64,000 bases of DNA from CAZXEU01 sp965207385 (GCA_965207385.1 CBDBLZ010000005.1:62001-126000), one strand, 5' to 3'. Positions 51,122-61,000 are shown, counted from the first letter of the stretch. Program-made: numbers and translations. The notes: generated by a model not told the origin, from the sequence alone.

Positions 51122-53743
51122 ATGTCAGATTCGGTGGCGGTCAAGCGGCCCGGTAGCACGCCGCTGATGCAGCAGTATTATAGTATCAAGGAGCAGCACC
51201 CGGGTACGCTGTTGCTCTTTCGGATGGGCGATTTCTACGAAACGTTCGACGAGGATGCCATCGAAGCGAGTCGGATCCTCGAAATCGTTCTGACTCGGCG
51301 CTCGAACGGTTCTGCCAAGGAGGTGCCCCTCGCCGGGTTTCCCCACCACGCCCTGCAGACATATCTGCCCAGGCTCATTAAGGCCGGCAAGCGCGTAGCA
51401 GTATGTGAGCAGTTGGAAGAGACGCCGACAAGGGGCAAGCTCGTACGGCGTGGCGTGGTGGAGATCGTGACGCCCGGAGTGTCCTTGCACGAAGAGCTGC
51501 TGAGTCCAAAGCGATCGCGGTACCTGGCGGCCCTGCACTGGCAGCGGGAGAAAGTCGGACTGGCCTACGTCGACGCATCCACGGGAGAGTTCCTTGTCAG
51601 CGAGGTAGGCGATGCGGATCTGGCCGATGTACTGGGGTCGATTCAGCCGGCCGAAATCCTGATGGATAAGGTATGCCGCGACCGGATTTCGCCTGCGGAC
51701 GCGGAAGGAGCCATCCTGACGTTCCTCGATGACTGGGTTTTCTCGTTCGACTATGGCTACGAAACGCTGCGGTCGCATTTTCAGACTCATTCGCTGCGCG
51801 GATTCGGTGTGGAGGAATTGAAGGCGGGGATCATTGCCGCTGGCGCTGCCCTGCACTACCTGTCAGAAACGCAGAAGGGAAGTCTGCTGCACATTCGGCG
51901 CCTGGCGCGCGCCTCCGCGTCGGACGGAATGACGCTTGATCCCCAGACCAGGCGCAACCTGGAATTGGTAACGTCGCTGCAGGCAGGCCGCGCGGACGGC
52001 ACACTGGTCGAAATCATGGACCGGACGCTGACGGCCATGGGTGCTCGCTTGCTGCGCAGGTGGCTGACGCGTCCACTGTGTGATGCGGGACGCATCAACG
52101 GGAGGCTTCAAGCGGTCGATGCGCTGGTATCGCGAAGGCGTATGCGGGAATCGGTGCGCGCGCTCCTCAAAATGGTAGGAGACCTTGAAAGGCTTGCAGG
52201 TAGGATTTGTACCGGCCGCGCAACGCCTCGGGAATTGGTTGCCCTTGGCACGTCACTTGCTCAGGTCCCGCAATTACAGGTCTTGCTGAAGGATGAAGAC
52301 GGCCAGGTGCTCGGAAAGCTGGCGGCGGACTTGCGACCGTGCCCCGACGTCGTCGAGCGCATCTCGCAGGCTCTGAACGAAGAGCCCCCCGCAAACTGGA
52401 AGGACGGAGGCATCTTTCGCGACGGCTACCACGAAGAGTTGGATGAGCTGCGTCTCATGGCACGATCAGGCAAGGAGTACCTGGTGGGTCTGCAGACCAC
52501 GGAATGCGAGCGTACGGGCATACCGTCGCTGAAGGTAGGTTTCAACAAGGTTTTCGGATACTATCTGGAGATCACCAACGCGCACAAGGACAAGGTCCCG
52601 GAGCACTACATCCGCAAGCAGACGCTGGTCAATGCGGAGCGCTATATCACACCTGAACTGAAGGAATACGAGGAGAGCATTCTCGGCGCGGAGGAGAGCT
52701 TGGCCAGACTCGAAGGGGAGCTGTTCGGTGAGCTGCGGCGATACGTGGCGGAGTTCACTGCCGAAATCCAGGACACGGCTCGGCTGCTTTCTGTGCTGGA
52801 CTGCCTGGCAAGCTTTGCCCAGGTGGCCGAACACAACGGCTACTGCCGGCCGGTGGTCGACGACTCGCTGCTGATCCAAATCGCGGATGGGCGACATCCG
52901 GTGGTCGAGCGCTCGCTTCCCACCGGCGAGGATTTTATCCCCAACAGCATTGATCTCGACCCGGCATCGGGTCAGATTTACATAATTACCGGCCCCAACA
53001 TGGCCGGCAAGAGTGTCGTACTGCGACAGGTCGGCCTTGTTGTGCTCCTGGCCCAGGCCGGGTCCTTTGTGCCTGCCACCAGCGCCCGGATCGGTGTCGT
53101 GGACCGCATCTTTACGCGCGTGGGAGCCTCGGACAGTCTCGCCAAGGGGGAAAGCACTTTCCTGGTGGAGATGAACGAGACGGCCAATATTCTGAATAAC
53201 GCCACTCGGCGCTCGCTCGTGCTCCTCGACGAGGTGGGGCGGGGCACGAGTACGTTTGACGGCATGTCGATTGCCTGGGCGCTGGTTGAGCACCTTCACA
53301 GCGTGGCCTCCGTCGCCGCGCGCACGCTATTTGCCACCCATTACCACGAGCTCAACGAGCTGGCGAAGGGTCTGCGCCGCGTCCGCAATTTCCGGATCCA
53401 GGTCAGGGAGCATGAAGGGCGCATCCTGTTCCTTCGCCGCCTGATACCGGGCGGCGCCGATCATTCCTACGGCATAGAAGTGGCGCGTATGGCAGGGTTG
53501 CCACAGTCCATCATTGACCGGGCCCGGGAGATACTCTTCCAGCTCGAGAGCCAGCACCGCGGAGTGGATGTGGCAGCCGAGAAAGAGGAACCGGCCGACA
53601 TGCAGCTGACACTCTTTCCAAAGGAAAACCCTTACGCGGCCGTAGCAGAGCGGCTCAGAAAACTGGATCCCGATCACTTGACTCCAATGGAAGCACTGTT
53701 TGCGCTGGCTGAGATCAAGCGCCTGGTGGACGGTGCAGGCTAG
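51122..53743 (+). CDS. mutS: DNA mismatch repair protein MutS
   Basis: The 873-residue protein has the mismatch-binding N-terminus (LLLFRMGDFYETFDEDA, containing the Phe-x-Glu wedge equivalent) and the ATPase motifs: Walker A TGPNMAGKSVVLRQ, Walker B LVLLDEVGRGTSTFDG and the ATHYHELNELA switch. It recognises mispairs and recruits MutL. Length is usual for full MutS1 with connector, lever and clamp domains. It lies upstream of purD, 12 bp away, and the two may share a transcript, although they are functionally unrelated. Start at ATG 51122. Confidence 0.97.
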   Translation: MSDSVAVKRPGSTPLMQQYYSIKEQHPGTLLLFRMGDFYETFDEDAIEASRILEIVLTRRSNGSAKEVPLAGFPHHALQTYLPRLIKAGKRVAVCEQLEETPTRGKLVRRGVVEIVTPGVSLHEELLSPKRSRYLAALHWQREKVGLAYVDASTGEFLVSEVGDADLADVLGSIQPAEILMDKVCRDRISPADAEGAILTFLDDWVFSFDYGYETLRSHFQTHSLRGFGVEELKAGIIAAGAALHYLSETQKGSLLHIRRLARASASDGMTLDPQTRRNLELVTSLQAGRADGTLVEIMDRTLTAMGARLLRRWLTRPLCDAGRINGRLQAVDALVSRRRMRESVRALLKMVGDLERLAGRICTGRATPRELVALGTSLAQVPQLQVLLKDEDGQVLGKLAADLRPCPDVVERISQALNEEPPANWKDGGIFRDGYHEELDELRLMARSGKEYLVGLQTTECERTGIPSLKVGFNKVFGYYLEITNAHKDKVPEHYIRKQTLVNAERYITPELKEYEESILGAEESLARLEGELFGELRRYVAEFTAEIQDTARLLSVLDCLASFAQVAEHNGYCRPVVDDSLLIQIADGRHPVVERSLPTGEDFIPNSIDLDPASGQIYIITGPNMAGKSVVLRQVGLVVLLAQAGSFVPATSARIGVVDRIFTRVGASDSLAKGESTFLVEMNETANILNNATRRSLVLLDEVGRGTSTFDGMSIAWALVEHLHSVASVAARTLFATHYHELNELAKGLRRVRNFRIQVREHEGRILFLRRLIPGGADHSYGIEVARMAGLPQSIIDRAREILFQLESQHRGVDVAAEKEEPADMQLTLFPKENPYAAVAERLRKLDPDHLTPMEALFALAEIKRLVDGAG

Positions 53744-53755
53744 ACTGAATTGACT

Positions 53756-55030
53756 ATGACCATTCTAGTAGTAGGCGGCGGTGGCAGAGAGCACGCGCTG
53801 GCGCATTGCCTCACGCAGAGTGACGAAAAGGCAAATATCATGATTGCCCCGGGCAATGCCGGGACGCTGCAGGTCGGAAAGAACGTGCCCGTCAGGGCAG
53901 ACGACATTCCGGGGCTCCTTGCCCTGGTTCGCCGGGAGAATGTCGGCCTTACCGTTGTTGGACCCGAAGTGCCCCTCGTGGCCGGCGTCGCGGATGCTTT
54001 CTCGGCATGCCACATGCCCGTGGTGGGACCATCGGCTGCGGCGGCGGAGATCGAGGGAAGCAAGGCCTTTGCCAAGGACTTCATGGCGCGCCACGGCATT
54101 CCGACTGCGGCATACGCTACGTTCCGCGACTACGGCGCTGCAGCTTCCTATCTCCGCACCATACCGGCGCCTATCGTAGTCAAGGCCAGTGGACTGGCTG
54201 CCGGAAAGGGAGCCCTGATTTGCACCGACGAGGGAGAAGCCCAGCTGGCGCTGAAGCGCCTCATGAATGGCCGCGATTTTGGCGACGCCGGTGACGAAGT
54301 GGTCATCGAAGAGTTCATGGAGGGCGAGGAAGCGAGCATTTTTGTCCTTACCGATGGAGACTCGTATGTGACGCTGGCACCCGCGCAGGACCACAAGCGC
54401 GTAGGTGATTCGGACACGGGACCCAATACCGGTGGCATGGGTGCGTATGCGCCCGCGCCGATAGCGGACGAGGGGGTGCTGTCCCGTGTTTGCCGCGAAA
54501 TTGTGGAACCTACGCTCGAAGGTCTGGCGTCGGAGGACAGGCCCTACCGTGGCTGCCTGTACGTGGGCATAATGCTGACGCAGGAGGGCCCCAAGGTAGT
54601 AGAATTCAATTGCCGCTTCGGTGACCCTGAGGCTCAGGCCGTGCTGCCACTGATAGACGGGGATCTGGTGGAGGCATTTGCCGCCCTGGCTGATGGTCGG
54701 CTGGCCTCCGTCCGCCTGGGAACCCGCACGGCCGCAGCGGCCTGTGTCGTGATGGCCTCCGGCGGATATCCCGGAGCGTACCGCAGCGGCATGCCCATAA
54801 CCGGCCTTCAGGAAGTGGCCACTATGCCGGATGTCACGGTCTATCACGCCGGGACCAAGGTAAATGACCAGGGACGAATCGTTACGGCGGGCGGGCGAGT
54901 GCTCGGTGTGACGGGTATGGGCGAGAATCTGGGCCAGGCGCTCGATCGCAGCTACAACGCCGTCAAGCGGCTGGATTTTGCCGATGCCCACTACCGCAGG
55001 GATATCGGGAGAAAGGGTCTGAGGAACTAG
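53756..55030 (+). CDS. purD: Phosphoribosylamine-glycine ligase
   Basis: Starting at ATG 53756 (MTILVVGGGGREHALAHCLT), the product has about 424 residues, the usual PurD length. It shows the ATP-grasp core APIVVKASGLAAGKGALI and the Mg/ATP binding EEFMEGEEASIFVLTDGD, with DHKRVGDSDTGPNTGGMGAY. PurD joins phosphoribosylamine and glycine in purine synthesis. It follows mutS closely and precedes the NHL protein by 3 bp. A TTG six bases upstream (53750) is in frame but unlikely. Confidence 0.97.
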   Translation: MTILVVGGGGREHALAHCLTQSDEKANIMIAPGNAGTLQVGKNVPVRADDIPGLLALVRRENVGLTVVGPEVPLVAGVADAFSACHMPVVGPSAAAAEIEGSKAFAKDFMARHGIPTAAYATFRDYGAAASYLRTIPAPIVVKASGLAAGKGALICTDEGEAQLALKRLMNGRDFGDAGDEVVIEEFMEGEEASIFVLTDGDSYVTLAPAQDHKRVGDSDTGPNTGGMGAYAPAPIADEGVLSRVCREIVEPTLEGLASEDRPYRGCLYVGIMLTQEGPKVVEFNCRFGDPEAQAVLPLIDGDLVEAFAALADGRLASVRLGTRTAAAACVVMASGGYPGAYRSGMPITGLQEVATMPDVTVYHAGTKVNDQGRIVTAGGRVLGVTGMGENLGQALDRSYNAVKRLDFADAHYRRDIGRKGLRN

Positions 55031-55033
55031 GCT

Positions 55034-55915
55034 ATGCGGGGTCCCCTCTGGCTGAGCCTGGCACTCTGGCTGGGCTGCGGCGGTGCGGCGGCGCGGGCGC
55101 AAGTGCCGGACACCGTCCTGAGCGCTCACGAGAATCTTGCGCAATTCCGGGATGCACGCGCGCTTGCCATTGACACGCGCGGCTTTCTCTACGTGGCGGA
55201 TGCCGGACGGGATGTGGTAGACAAGCTGGCTCCGGACGGCGCAATCCTGGCGAGCATCGGCGGCCCGGGATCCGACCATGGCCAGTTTGACGGCCCTTCG
55301 GATGTGGATCCCACCAACGGGCTCGTCGTGGTAGTCGCCGACATGGGCAACGGACGCTTGCAGCGCTTTTCCGGGGCCTCCCTGCACATGGAAACGCTGC
55401 CCGTCCTGCGCTCGGAAGCATTTCTGGCGGCAGGGGAGCAGGACGGGGGCGAAGGCCAACCCATGGCCGTCGCGACGAGTCCGTCCAGCGAGATCTTTGC
55501 CCTCGAGCGTTTCGACGGCGTAGTGCTAAAATGGGATGCTTGGCGCAGGCCCGAGAGGATTATCGGCGCCTACGGCAATGCCGGGGCATCGCTGCGGGAG
55601 CCGGTAGCTCTTGCCGTGGATGAAAGCCGGTTGTTTGTGGCCGATGCGGTAAGGGATGCAGTCCTGGTATATGATCATTTTGGAGGCTTCTCCGGTATGC
55701 TGGCAGAGGGGCTCGCACGCCTCACGCGCGCCATGGCAGTGCTGGATGGACACTTGTGGCTCGTGCTTTCAGATGCGGTGGTGGTCCATTCGCCAGGCGG
55801 CGGCACCGTCCGGACGTTGCGTGTGGACATCGACGAGGAGCTGGTTGACGCAAGGCCCTACGGCGGATTCCTATACCTGCTGACGCCATCCAGACTGCTG
55901 CGGGTGGCTATCTAG
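55034..55915 (+). CDS. Secreted NHL-repeat propeller protein
   Basis: The 293-residue product starts MRGPLWLSLALWLGCGGAA, with cleavage near ARAQ. NHL-type repeats are visible: RALAIDTRGFLYVADAGRD, ASIGGPGSDHGQFDGPSDV and ALAVDESRLFVADAVRD. These form a six-bladed propeller, usually a binding platform or part of an enzyme; no catalytic motif is seen. It begins three bases after purD and is likely co-transcribed, but the functional link is not obvious. It has no T9SS domain. Note VVVADMGNGRLQRF as an additional blade. Confidence 0.8.
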   Translation: MRGPLWLSLALWLGCGGAAARAQVPDTVLSAHENLAQFRDARALAIDTRGFLYVADAGRDVVDKLAPDGAILASIGGPGSDHGQFDGPSDVDPTNGLVVVVADMGNGRLQRFSGASLHMETLPVLRSEAFLAAGEQDGGEGQPMAVATSPSSEIFALERFDGVVLKWDAWRRPERIIGAYGNAGASLREPVALAVDESRLFVADAVRDAVLVYDHFGGFSGMLAEGLARLTRAMAVLDGHLWLVLSDAVVVHSPGGGTVRTLRVDIDEELVDARPYGGFLYLLTPSRLLRVAI

Positions 55916-56442
55916 CGCGACTAATCACCCGGACTCATGGTGAACTTACCGTGAAAGGCGCGTGCGGCAGCATTAGTCCCGTGCTGCGCATCGCGATTGC
56001 GCGGGTGCCGAAACCGCTTGATTCTGTGCCTGGCAAGACACCCGCAGAACACCGAGAAGGGCGGAGTCTCGGGCCGTGCGGCGCCAGATGGCAGTGAATT
56101 GATCGCCGGTCAGAATATTTGTTTATTTTATGTGACAGGGTAAGATAAAGCCATGGATGGCAGCCAGGCAGGTCCCAGGGCATGTTGCCCATTGTCGGAA
56201 CGGGAGCCTGCGAGAGGTGTCCCGCCCTGAGCCGTGCCTCGCATTTGTATGAGAATGTGCGCGCACGTTCGTTTCAGCTGCCGTTTCTGACGGAATTCGT
56301 GTAACCGCCAACCGGGATTGACGCAACGTCTGCCAAGTCGGGCACCGTAGTCGAACCATTTCGTATATGCACGTTTACGTGCGCATGCCATGCATTCGTT
56401 GCAGACCACTGCACCTGACGAGTCAGCCAAAGCAATAGAGCC
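55916..56442. other. 527-bp region upstream of the ilv-leu operon
   Basis: There is no credible gene here. The region contains an A+T-rich stretch (56110-56150) standing out from its surroundings, a short hairpin (GCACG-TTTA-CGTGC, 56369-56382), and only short open frames. It is expected to contain the operon promoter and perhaps a regulatory leader, but no known riboswitch is recognisable by eye, and no Leu/Ile/Val-rich leader peptide was found. Confidence 0.5.
56119..56146 (+). promoter_or_regulatory. Candidate promoter of the ilv-leu operon
   Basis: TTGTTT (56119-56124) and TAAGAT (56141-56146) are separated by 16 bases within the only A+T-rich stretch of the region, resembling -35/-10 boxes. 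This would leave a leader of about 290 bases before ilvB. Rhodothermota promoter consensus is not established, so this is a pattern match only. Confidence 0.25.
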
Positions 56443-58251
56443 ATGACCACGCTTTATGACACTCATACCAAGGTCCACTCTTTGGACGTGGTCAGTGACT
56501 CGCTTCCGGATCCCGCGGTGGAGGCGGAGGAGCTGCTTCGCCCCATGTCGGGTGCGGAGATCTTCCTGCGCTCTCTGGAGGCAGAGGATGTCAAGATCGT
56601 ATTTGGTCATCCCGGCGGGGCGGTCATCAAGATTTACGACGAGATGGCGCGCATCAAGCCCGGATTTGAGCATGTGCTGGTTCGACACGAGCAAGGTGGG
56701 GCACACGCCGCAGAAGGATACGCAAAGGCCACCGGCAAGGTGGGAACCGTTCTTGTTACCAGCGGCCCCGGTGCCACCAACACGGTTACGGGCATCGCCG
56801 ATGCGTACATGGACTCCGTTCCAATTGTTGTATTCACCGGTCAGGTACCAACGGGGCTGATCGGCAACGACGCCTTCCAGGAATGCGATGCCGTTGGTAT
56901 AACCCGGTCGATAACCAAGCACAGTTACCTGGTTCGCGACGTCAAGGACCTTTCACGCACGGTCAAGGAAGCTTACCACATTGCCCGTACGGGCAGGCCA
57001 GGACCCGTCCTGGTGGATCTTCCTAAGGATGTTCTGCTGGCCGAGACGACGTTCCGTTACCCTCGTATGGTATCCATGCGCGGATACGCCGTGTCAACCG
57101 AGGGGCGTCCGGAGAAAGTAGAGCGTGCGGCACGGATGATCGCACAGGCAAAGCGCCCCGTTCTCTATGTGGGAGGAGGTGCGATCGGCAGCAACGCGGC
57201 GGATCTGCTGGCAGGTATTGCGCGGCGTGCAGGAATTCCCGTAACGACGACACTGCACGGCCTCGGAGCGTTTCCCGAAAACGATCCGCTGTCACTCGGC
57301 ATGCTGGGCATGCACGGCACGTGGTGGGCAAACCAGGCCATCCAGCACTGCGACCTGATAATTGCTGTCGGTGCCCGATTTGATGATCGCGTCACGGGCA
57401 AGCTGGACTCCTGGGCCCCGCATGCCAAGGTCATTCATATAGAAATTGACCAATCCTGCATTTCCAAGAATGTATTTGCCGACTGTGCTGTTCTGGGCGA
57501 TGTGAAGGCGGTGCTGGCCGAATTGCAGCACAGCATTGAACCGAAGGACACGGGCGACTGGCTGGCAGAAATCGAGGAATGGCGCCGCGAGTGCCCTCTG
57601 GGCTACGAGCATGACGAGGAGCTCCGCGCACAATTCGTGATAGAAGAGATCCGCAGGCAAACACAAGGCGATGCGGTTGTGGTCACGGACGTCGGACAGC
57701 ACCAGATGTGGACGGCCCAGTACTTCCGGTTTCTCCATCCGCGCACGCACATTACCTCCGGCGGACTGGGCACGATGGGCTTTGGCATGCCTGCCGCCAT
57801 GGGTGCGGCCTTTGGCATGCGCGAAATGGGCCTGGACAGGCCCGTGGTCTGCATCAGCGGAGACGGAGGATTCGTGATGAATGCGCAGGAAATGAGCGTT
57901 GCCGCCGCCCACAGGCTCCCGCTCAAGCTCGTCGTGATCAACAATCGCTTCCTTGGCATGGTTCGCCAGTGGCAGGAGCTTTTCCACGAAGAGCGGTACA
58001 GCCACACGGACCTTTCCGATACCAATCCGGACTTTGTCAAGCTGGCCGAGGCAAATCACTGTGTCGGTTTGCGCGCGGATACGCCCGAAGAAGCCCGTGC
58101 CATCATCGATGAAGCGTGGCGGGTGACGGACAGGCCGGCGCTCATGGAATTTAGGGTGGCCAAGGAGGAGATGGTGTTCCCCATGGTGCCCGCAGGCGCC
58201 GCCACCGGTGACATGATCACCAAGCGATTGACTCCCAACTCGTTCGTCTAG
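56443..58251 (+). CDS. ilvB: Acetolactate synthase, large catalytic subunit
   Basis: The 602-residue thiamine-diphosphate enzyme has the catalytic Glu region VRHEQGGAHAAEGYAKATGK, FAD-site pieces and the ThDP motif ISGDGGFVMNAQEMSVAAAH followed by VINNRFLGMVRQWQELF. It condenses two pyruvates, or pyruvate with 2-oxobutyrate, in the first shared step of valine, leucine and isoleucine synthesis. A 30-residue hydrophilic N-terminal extension precedes the core. It is the first gene of the ilvB-ilvN-ilvC-leuB-leuA-leuC-leuD unit, and ilvN follows after 9 bp. Feedback control should come from the small subunit. Confidence 0.97.
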   Translation: MTTLYDTHTKVHSLDVVSDSLPDPAVEAEELLRPMSGAEIFLRSLEAEDVKIVFGHPGGAVIKIYDEMARIKPGFEHVLVRHEQGGAHAAEGYAKATGKVGTVLVTSGPGATNTVTGIADAYMDSVPIVVFTGQVPTGLIGNDAFQECDAVGITRSITKHSYLVRDVKDLSRTVKEAYHIARTGRPGPVLVDLPKDVLLAETTFRYPRMVSMRGYAVSTEGRPEKVERAARMIAQAKRPVLYVGGGAIGSNAADLLAGIARRAGIPVTTTLHGLGAFPENDPLSLGMLGMHGTWWANQAIQHCDLIIAVGARFDDRVTGKLDSWAPHAKVIHIEIDQSCISKNVFADCAVLGDVKAVLAELQHSIEPKDTGDWLAEIEEWRRECPLGYEHDEELRAQFVIEEIRRQTQGDAVVVTDVGQHQMWTAQYFRFLHPRTHITSGGLGTMGFGMPAAMGAAFGMREMGLDRPVVCISGDGGFVMNAQEMSVAAAHRLPLKLVVINNRFLGMVRQWQELFHEERYSHTDLSDTNPDFVKLAEANHCVGLRADTPEEARAIIDEAWRVTDRPALMEFRVAKEEMVFPMVPAGAATGDMITKRLTPNSFV

Positions 58252-58260
58252 GCGTAAGTT

Positions 58261-58836
58261 ATGGAAGAGACGCTGGTTCTTACCCCGCAGCAGATTATTC
58301 GCAAGCGCGCTGCGGGAGAGCCCATTGAGCCGCAGGACAGCGAGCTCGTGCGCAGGCACACTATCAAGGTCCTGGTCGAGAATTCAATCGGTGCCTTCAT
58401 TCGTGTGGTCAACATGTTTTCCGCCCGCGGATTCAACATTGAGAGCATTGCCGTTGGGGAAACGGAAGACAAGACGATCTCCCGCATGAACATCGTGACC
58501 ACGGGCAATGACCGCATCATTTCCCAGATTCTTCGGCAGCTGAGCAGGCTTGTCGACACGATCGAGGTGGAAAACCTGACCGGGAAGGACTATGTGGAGC
58601 GCGAATTGTGTTTGATCAAGGTCGGATACAAGCCCGAGACGCGTGCTGAAATCATGGACGTGAGCACGGTCTTCCGCGGCAAGGTCGTGGACATTACGCG
58701 CAGTGCTTTGACATTCGAGCTTACCGGCCCGACCAGCAAGATTGACGCTTTCATCCACATGATGCGCCCGCACCGGATTCTGGAAGTAGCGCGCAGCGGC
58801 CGCGTGGCGATGAAGCGTGACAGTTCGTACAACTGA
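58261..58836 (+). CDS. ilvN: Acetolactate synthase, small regulatory subunit
   Basis: The 191-residue protein has an N-terminal ACT domain (HTIKVLVENSIGAFIRVVNM followed by FSARGFNIESIAVGETED) and the C-terminal regulatory half with ELCLIKVGYKPETRAEI. It binds branched-chain amino acids and adjusts IlvB activity. A preceding 25-residue extension (MEETLVLTPQQIIRKRAAGE) is atypical of IlvN/IlvH. The start is 9 bp after ilvB, and ilvC starts 25 bp after the stop, so the genes are almost certainly co-transcribed. Confidence 0.94.
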   Translation: MEETLVLTPQQIIRKRAAGEPIEPQDSELVRRHTIKVLVENSIGAFIRVVNMFSARGFNIESIAVGETEDKTISRMNIVTTGNDRIISQILRQLSRLVDTIEVENLTGKDYVERELCLIKVGYKPETRAEIMDVSTVFRGKVVDITRSALTFELTGPTSKIDAFIHMMRPHRILEVARSGRVAMKRDSSYN

Positions 58837-58861
58837 ATATTCTCTGAGCGGCAACAATCCC

Positions 58862-59878
58862 ATGAACGTTCATTATAGCGCGGATCCCGCGATCATCCGA
58901 AACAGGAGGGTGGCCGTGATAGGCTACGGCAGTCAGGGGCACGCACATGCTCTGAACCTTGCAGACAGCGGCGTAGAGGTCGCTGTAGGCCTGCGCCCTG
59001 GCTCTTCGTCCACGGCAAAGGCTCGGGCCAAAGGGCTGATTACCATGGGGATCGGGGAAGCCGCCGACTGGGCAGACGTGATAATGATCCTTATCCCGGA
59101 CCAGGATCAAAGGCGTGTCTACGAGGCGGAGATCGCCGGCTGCATGAGAGCTGGCAAGGCGCTTGGCTTTGGGCACGGATTCAACATCCACTACGACCAG
59201 ATCGCCGCTCCGCCAGGTGTGGACGTATTTATGGTCGCGCCCAAGTCTCCGGGGCACCTTGTGCGACGCACCTTTGAAAGCGGCACCGGCACGCCGTGCC
59301 TGGTGGCGGTGGCCCAGGACGCCTCCGGCGATGCACTTGCGCTGGCCATCAGCTACGCCGATGCCATCGGCGGTACGCGGGCAGGCGTGATCGAAACCAC
59401 GTTCAAGGACGAAACCGAGACGGATCTCTTCGGCGAGCAGGCTGTGCTCTGCGGCGGCTCTCAGGGGCTCATCCAGGCCGGCTTCGAAACGCTGGTCGAG
59501 GCCGGATACCCCGAGGAGCTCGCCTACTTCGAGGTCCTGCATGAACTCAAGCTCATCGTCGACCTCTACTACGAAGGAGGGCTGGAGTACATGAATTACA
59601 GCATCAGCGATACGGCCGAGTACGGCAATTACACGCGTGGGCCCCGCGTGATAAATGCCGCGGTAAAGGCCGAGATGCGGCGCATCCTGTCCGAGATACA
59701 GTCCGGGTCCTTTGCCAAGGAGTGGATTGCGGAATGTGAAGCAGGATACGAGAATTTCAATCAGCGGCGCGCGCGAACCCGGCACCATCCGATCGAAGCG
59801 GTAGGCAAACGGCTTCGCAAGATGATGAGCTGGCTGCGCCGCTCGGAAGCACCCGTCGAGGAGCCGGCGCTGGCTTAG
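58862..59878 (+). CDS. ilvC: Ketol-acid reductoisomerase, class I
   Basis: Starting at ATG 58862 (MNVHYSADPAIIRNRRVAVI), the product has about 338 residues, the class I length. The Rossmann motif GYGSQGHAHALN, the cofactor loop LRPGSSST and the C-terminal KARI domain (ELKLIVDLYYEGGLEYMNYS) are visible; the loop length and Arg/Ser content suggest NADPH. It isomerises and reduces acetolactate or acetohydroxybutyrate. An in-frame start at 58817 would overlap the ilvN end and is unlikely. A C-terminal 15-residue tail (SEAPVEEPALA) is extra. leuB follows after 5 bp. Confidence 0.95.
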   Translation: MNVHYSADPAIIRNRRVAVIGYGSQGHAHALNLADSGVEVAVGLRPGSSSTAKARAKGLITMGIGEAADWADVIMILIPDQDQRRVYEAEIAGCMRAGKALGFGHGFNIHYDQIAAPPGVDVFMVAPKSPGHLVRRTFESGTGTPCLVAVAQDASGDALALAISYADAIGGTRAGVIETTFKDETETDLFGEQAVLCGGSQGLIQAGFETLVEAGYPEELAYFEVLHELKLIVDLYYEGGLEYMNYSISDTAEYGNYTRGPRVINAAVKAEMRRILSEIQSGSFAKEWIAECEAGYENFNQRRARTRHHPIEAVGKRLRKMMSWLRRSEAPVEEPALA

Positions 59879-59883
59879 GGCCA

Positions 59884-60969
59884 ATGGCGCGTACCCATCG
59901 TGTGGTCGTACTCCCCGGAGACGGGATAGGACCGGAGGTCACGGCGCAGTCCGTACGCCTGCTGAAGGCAGTCGGACACGCGTACGGATTCGCTGCAAGG
60001 GTGCAGACGCACCCTGCAGGCGGGCATGCGCTTGATGTGCACGACGACCCCATGCCGGAGCCGACCCGAAAGGCCTGCGTCTCTTCCGATGCCGTGCTGC
60101 TTGGCGCGCTCGGGGGCCCGAAGTGGGACCACGAGACCGGGGACCGTCGCTGTGAATCCGGACTGCTGGCCCTTCGCCGGCTGTTGGGAGTCTTCGCCAA
60201 CCTTCGGCCGGTGCTTGTTCCCCGTGCGCTTGCTACTGCCTCGCCCGTGCAGGCTGCCGCAGGGACCGACCTGGTAATCGTTCGCGAGCTTACCGGCGGC
60301 ATCTATTTCGGGGAACCGCGAGGCAGCAAGGAAGAGGAGAGCGGGTGGACTGCCCGCAACACCATGCGCTACAGCGAGCCTGAAATCCGGCGCATAGCCC
60401 GCGTGGCTTTCCGCCTGGCCGAACAGCGAAGAGGGCGCGTAACGTCCGTAGACAAGGCCAACGTCCTGGAAGTCTCCCAGCTCTGGCGAAACGTGGTCAC
60501 AAGCCTTCACCGTGAAGAGTTTTCCCACCTGGCCCTGGACCATCTGTACGTGGACAATGCGGCCATGCAGCTCGTGCTGGATCCGGGACGCTTAGACGTC
60601 GTGCTCACGGCCAACCTGTTCGGAGACATCCTTTCGGACCTTGCCGCCACGCTGCCGGGATCGTTGGGTATGCTGCCCTCCGCCAGTGTCGGGGGAACGA
60701 CCGGACTCTTTGAGCCTGTTCACGGCAGTGCTCCGGACATTGCCGGCCAAGGCGTGGCCAATCCTGTCGGAGCCATACTCAGCATGGCCATGATGCTGGA
60801 TCACCTGGGCGAAAGCCTCGCGGCTGCTGCCGTAAGGGATGGCGTGCGACGGGCACTGGAATCAGGTATCCGGACCAGGGATCTCGGAGGAGATGCGTCT
60901 ACGCTGCAGGTGGCTGATTGCATTCTGGAGCATAGCCTAGCCCTGGAAGCCGACGGCGTGATGCCGTAG
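59884..60969 (+). CDS. leuB: 3-isopropylmalate dehydrogenase
   Basis: The 361-residue enzyme opens RVVVLPGDGIGPEVTAQSV and has VRELTGGIYFGEPRG, the Tyr/Lys pair in ARNTMRYSEPE with VDKANVLEVSQLW, and the Mg-binding NLFGDILSDLAA. FEPVHGSAPDIAGQ is the adenine-binding region typical of NAD-dependent LeuB. It oxidatively decarboxylates 3-isopropylmalate in leucine synthesis. The start is five bases after ilvC and the gene is followed by leuA after 31 bp. The loop sequence gives no sign of isocitrate or homoisocitrate use. Confidence 0.96.
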   Translation: MARTHRVVVLPGDGIGPEVTAQSVRLLKAVGHAYGFAARVQTHPAGGHALDVHDDPMPEPTRKACVSSDAVLLGALGGPKWDHETGDRRCESGLLALRRLLGVFANLRPVLVPRALATASPVQAAAGTDLVIVRELTGGIYFGEPRGSKEEESGWTARNTMRYSEPEIRRIARVAFRLAEQRRGRVTSVDKANVLEVSQLWRNVVTSLHREEFSHLALDHLYVDNAAMQLVLDPGRLDVVLTANLFGDILSDLAATLPGSLGMLPSASVGGTTGLFEPVHGSAPDIAGQGVANPVGAILSMAMMLDHLGESLAAAAVRDGVRRALESGIRTRDLGGDASTLQVADCILEHSLALEADGVMP

Positions 60970-61000
60970 GTTTGTCCTGCCCATCCAACCCAACATTGCC

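Noticed and set aside
53765..55459. A 564-codon minus-strand open frame opposite purD and the NHL gene
   Set aside because: PurD motifs are complete on the plus strand, and the antisense product has no recognisable domain or plausible composition.
56249..56290. A 13-codon open frame (MRMCAHVRFSCRF) upstream of ilvB as a leader peptide
   Set aside because: It holds two Cys but only one Val and no Leu or Ile, so branched-chain attenuation is not supported; no terminator/antiterminator pair was seen.
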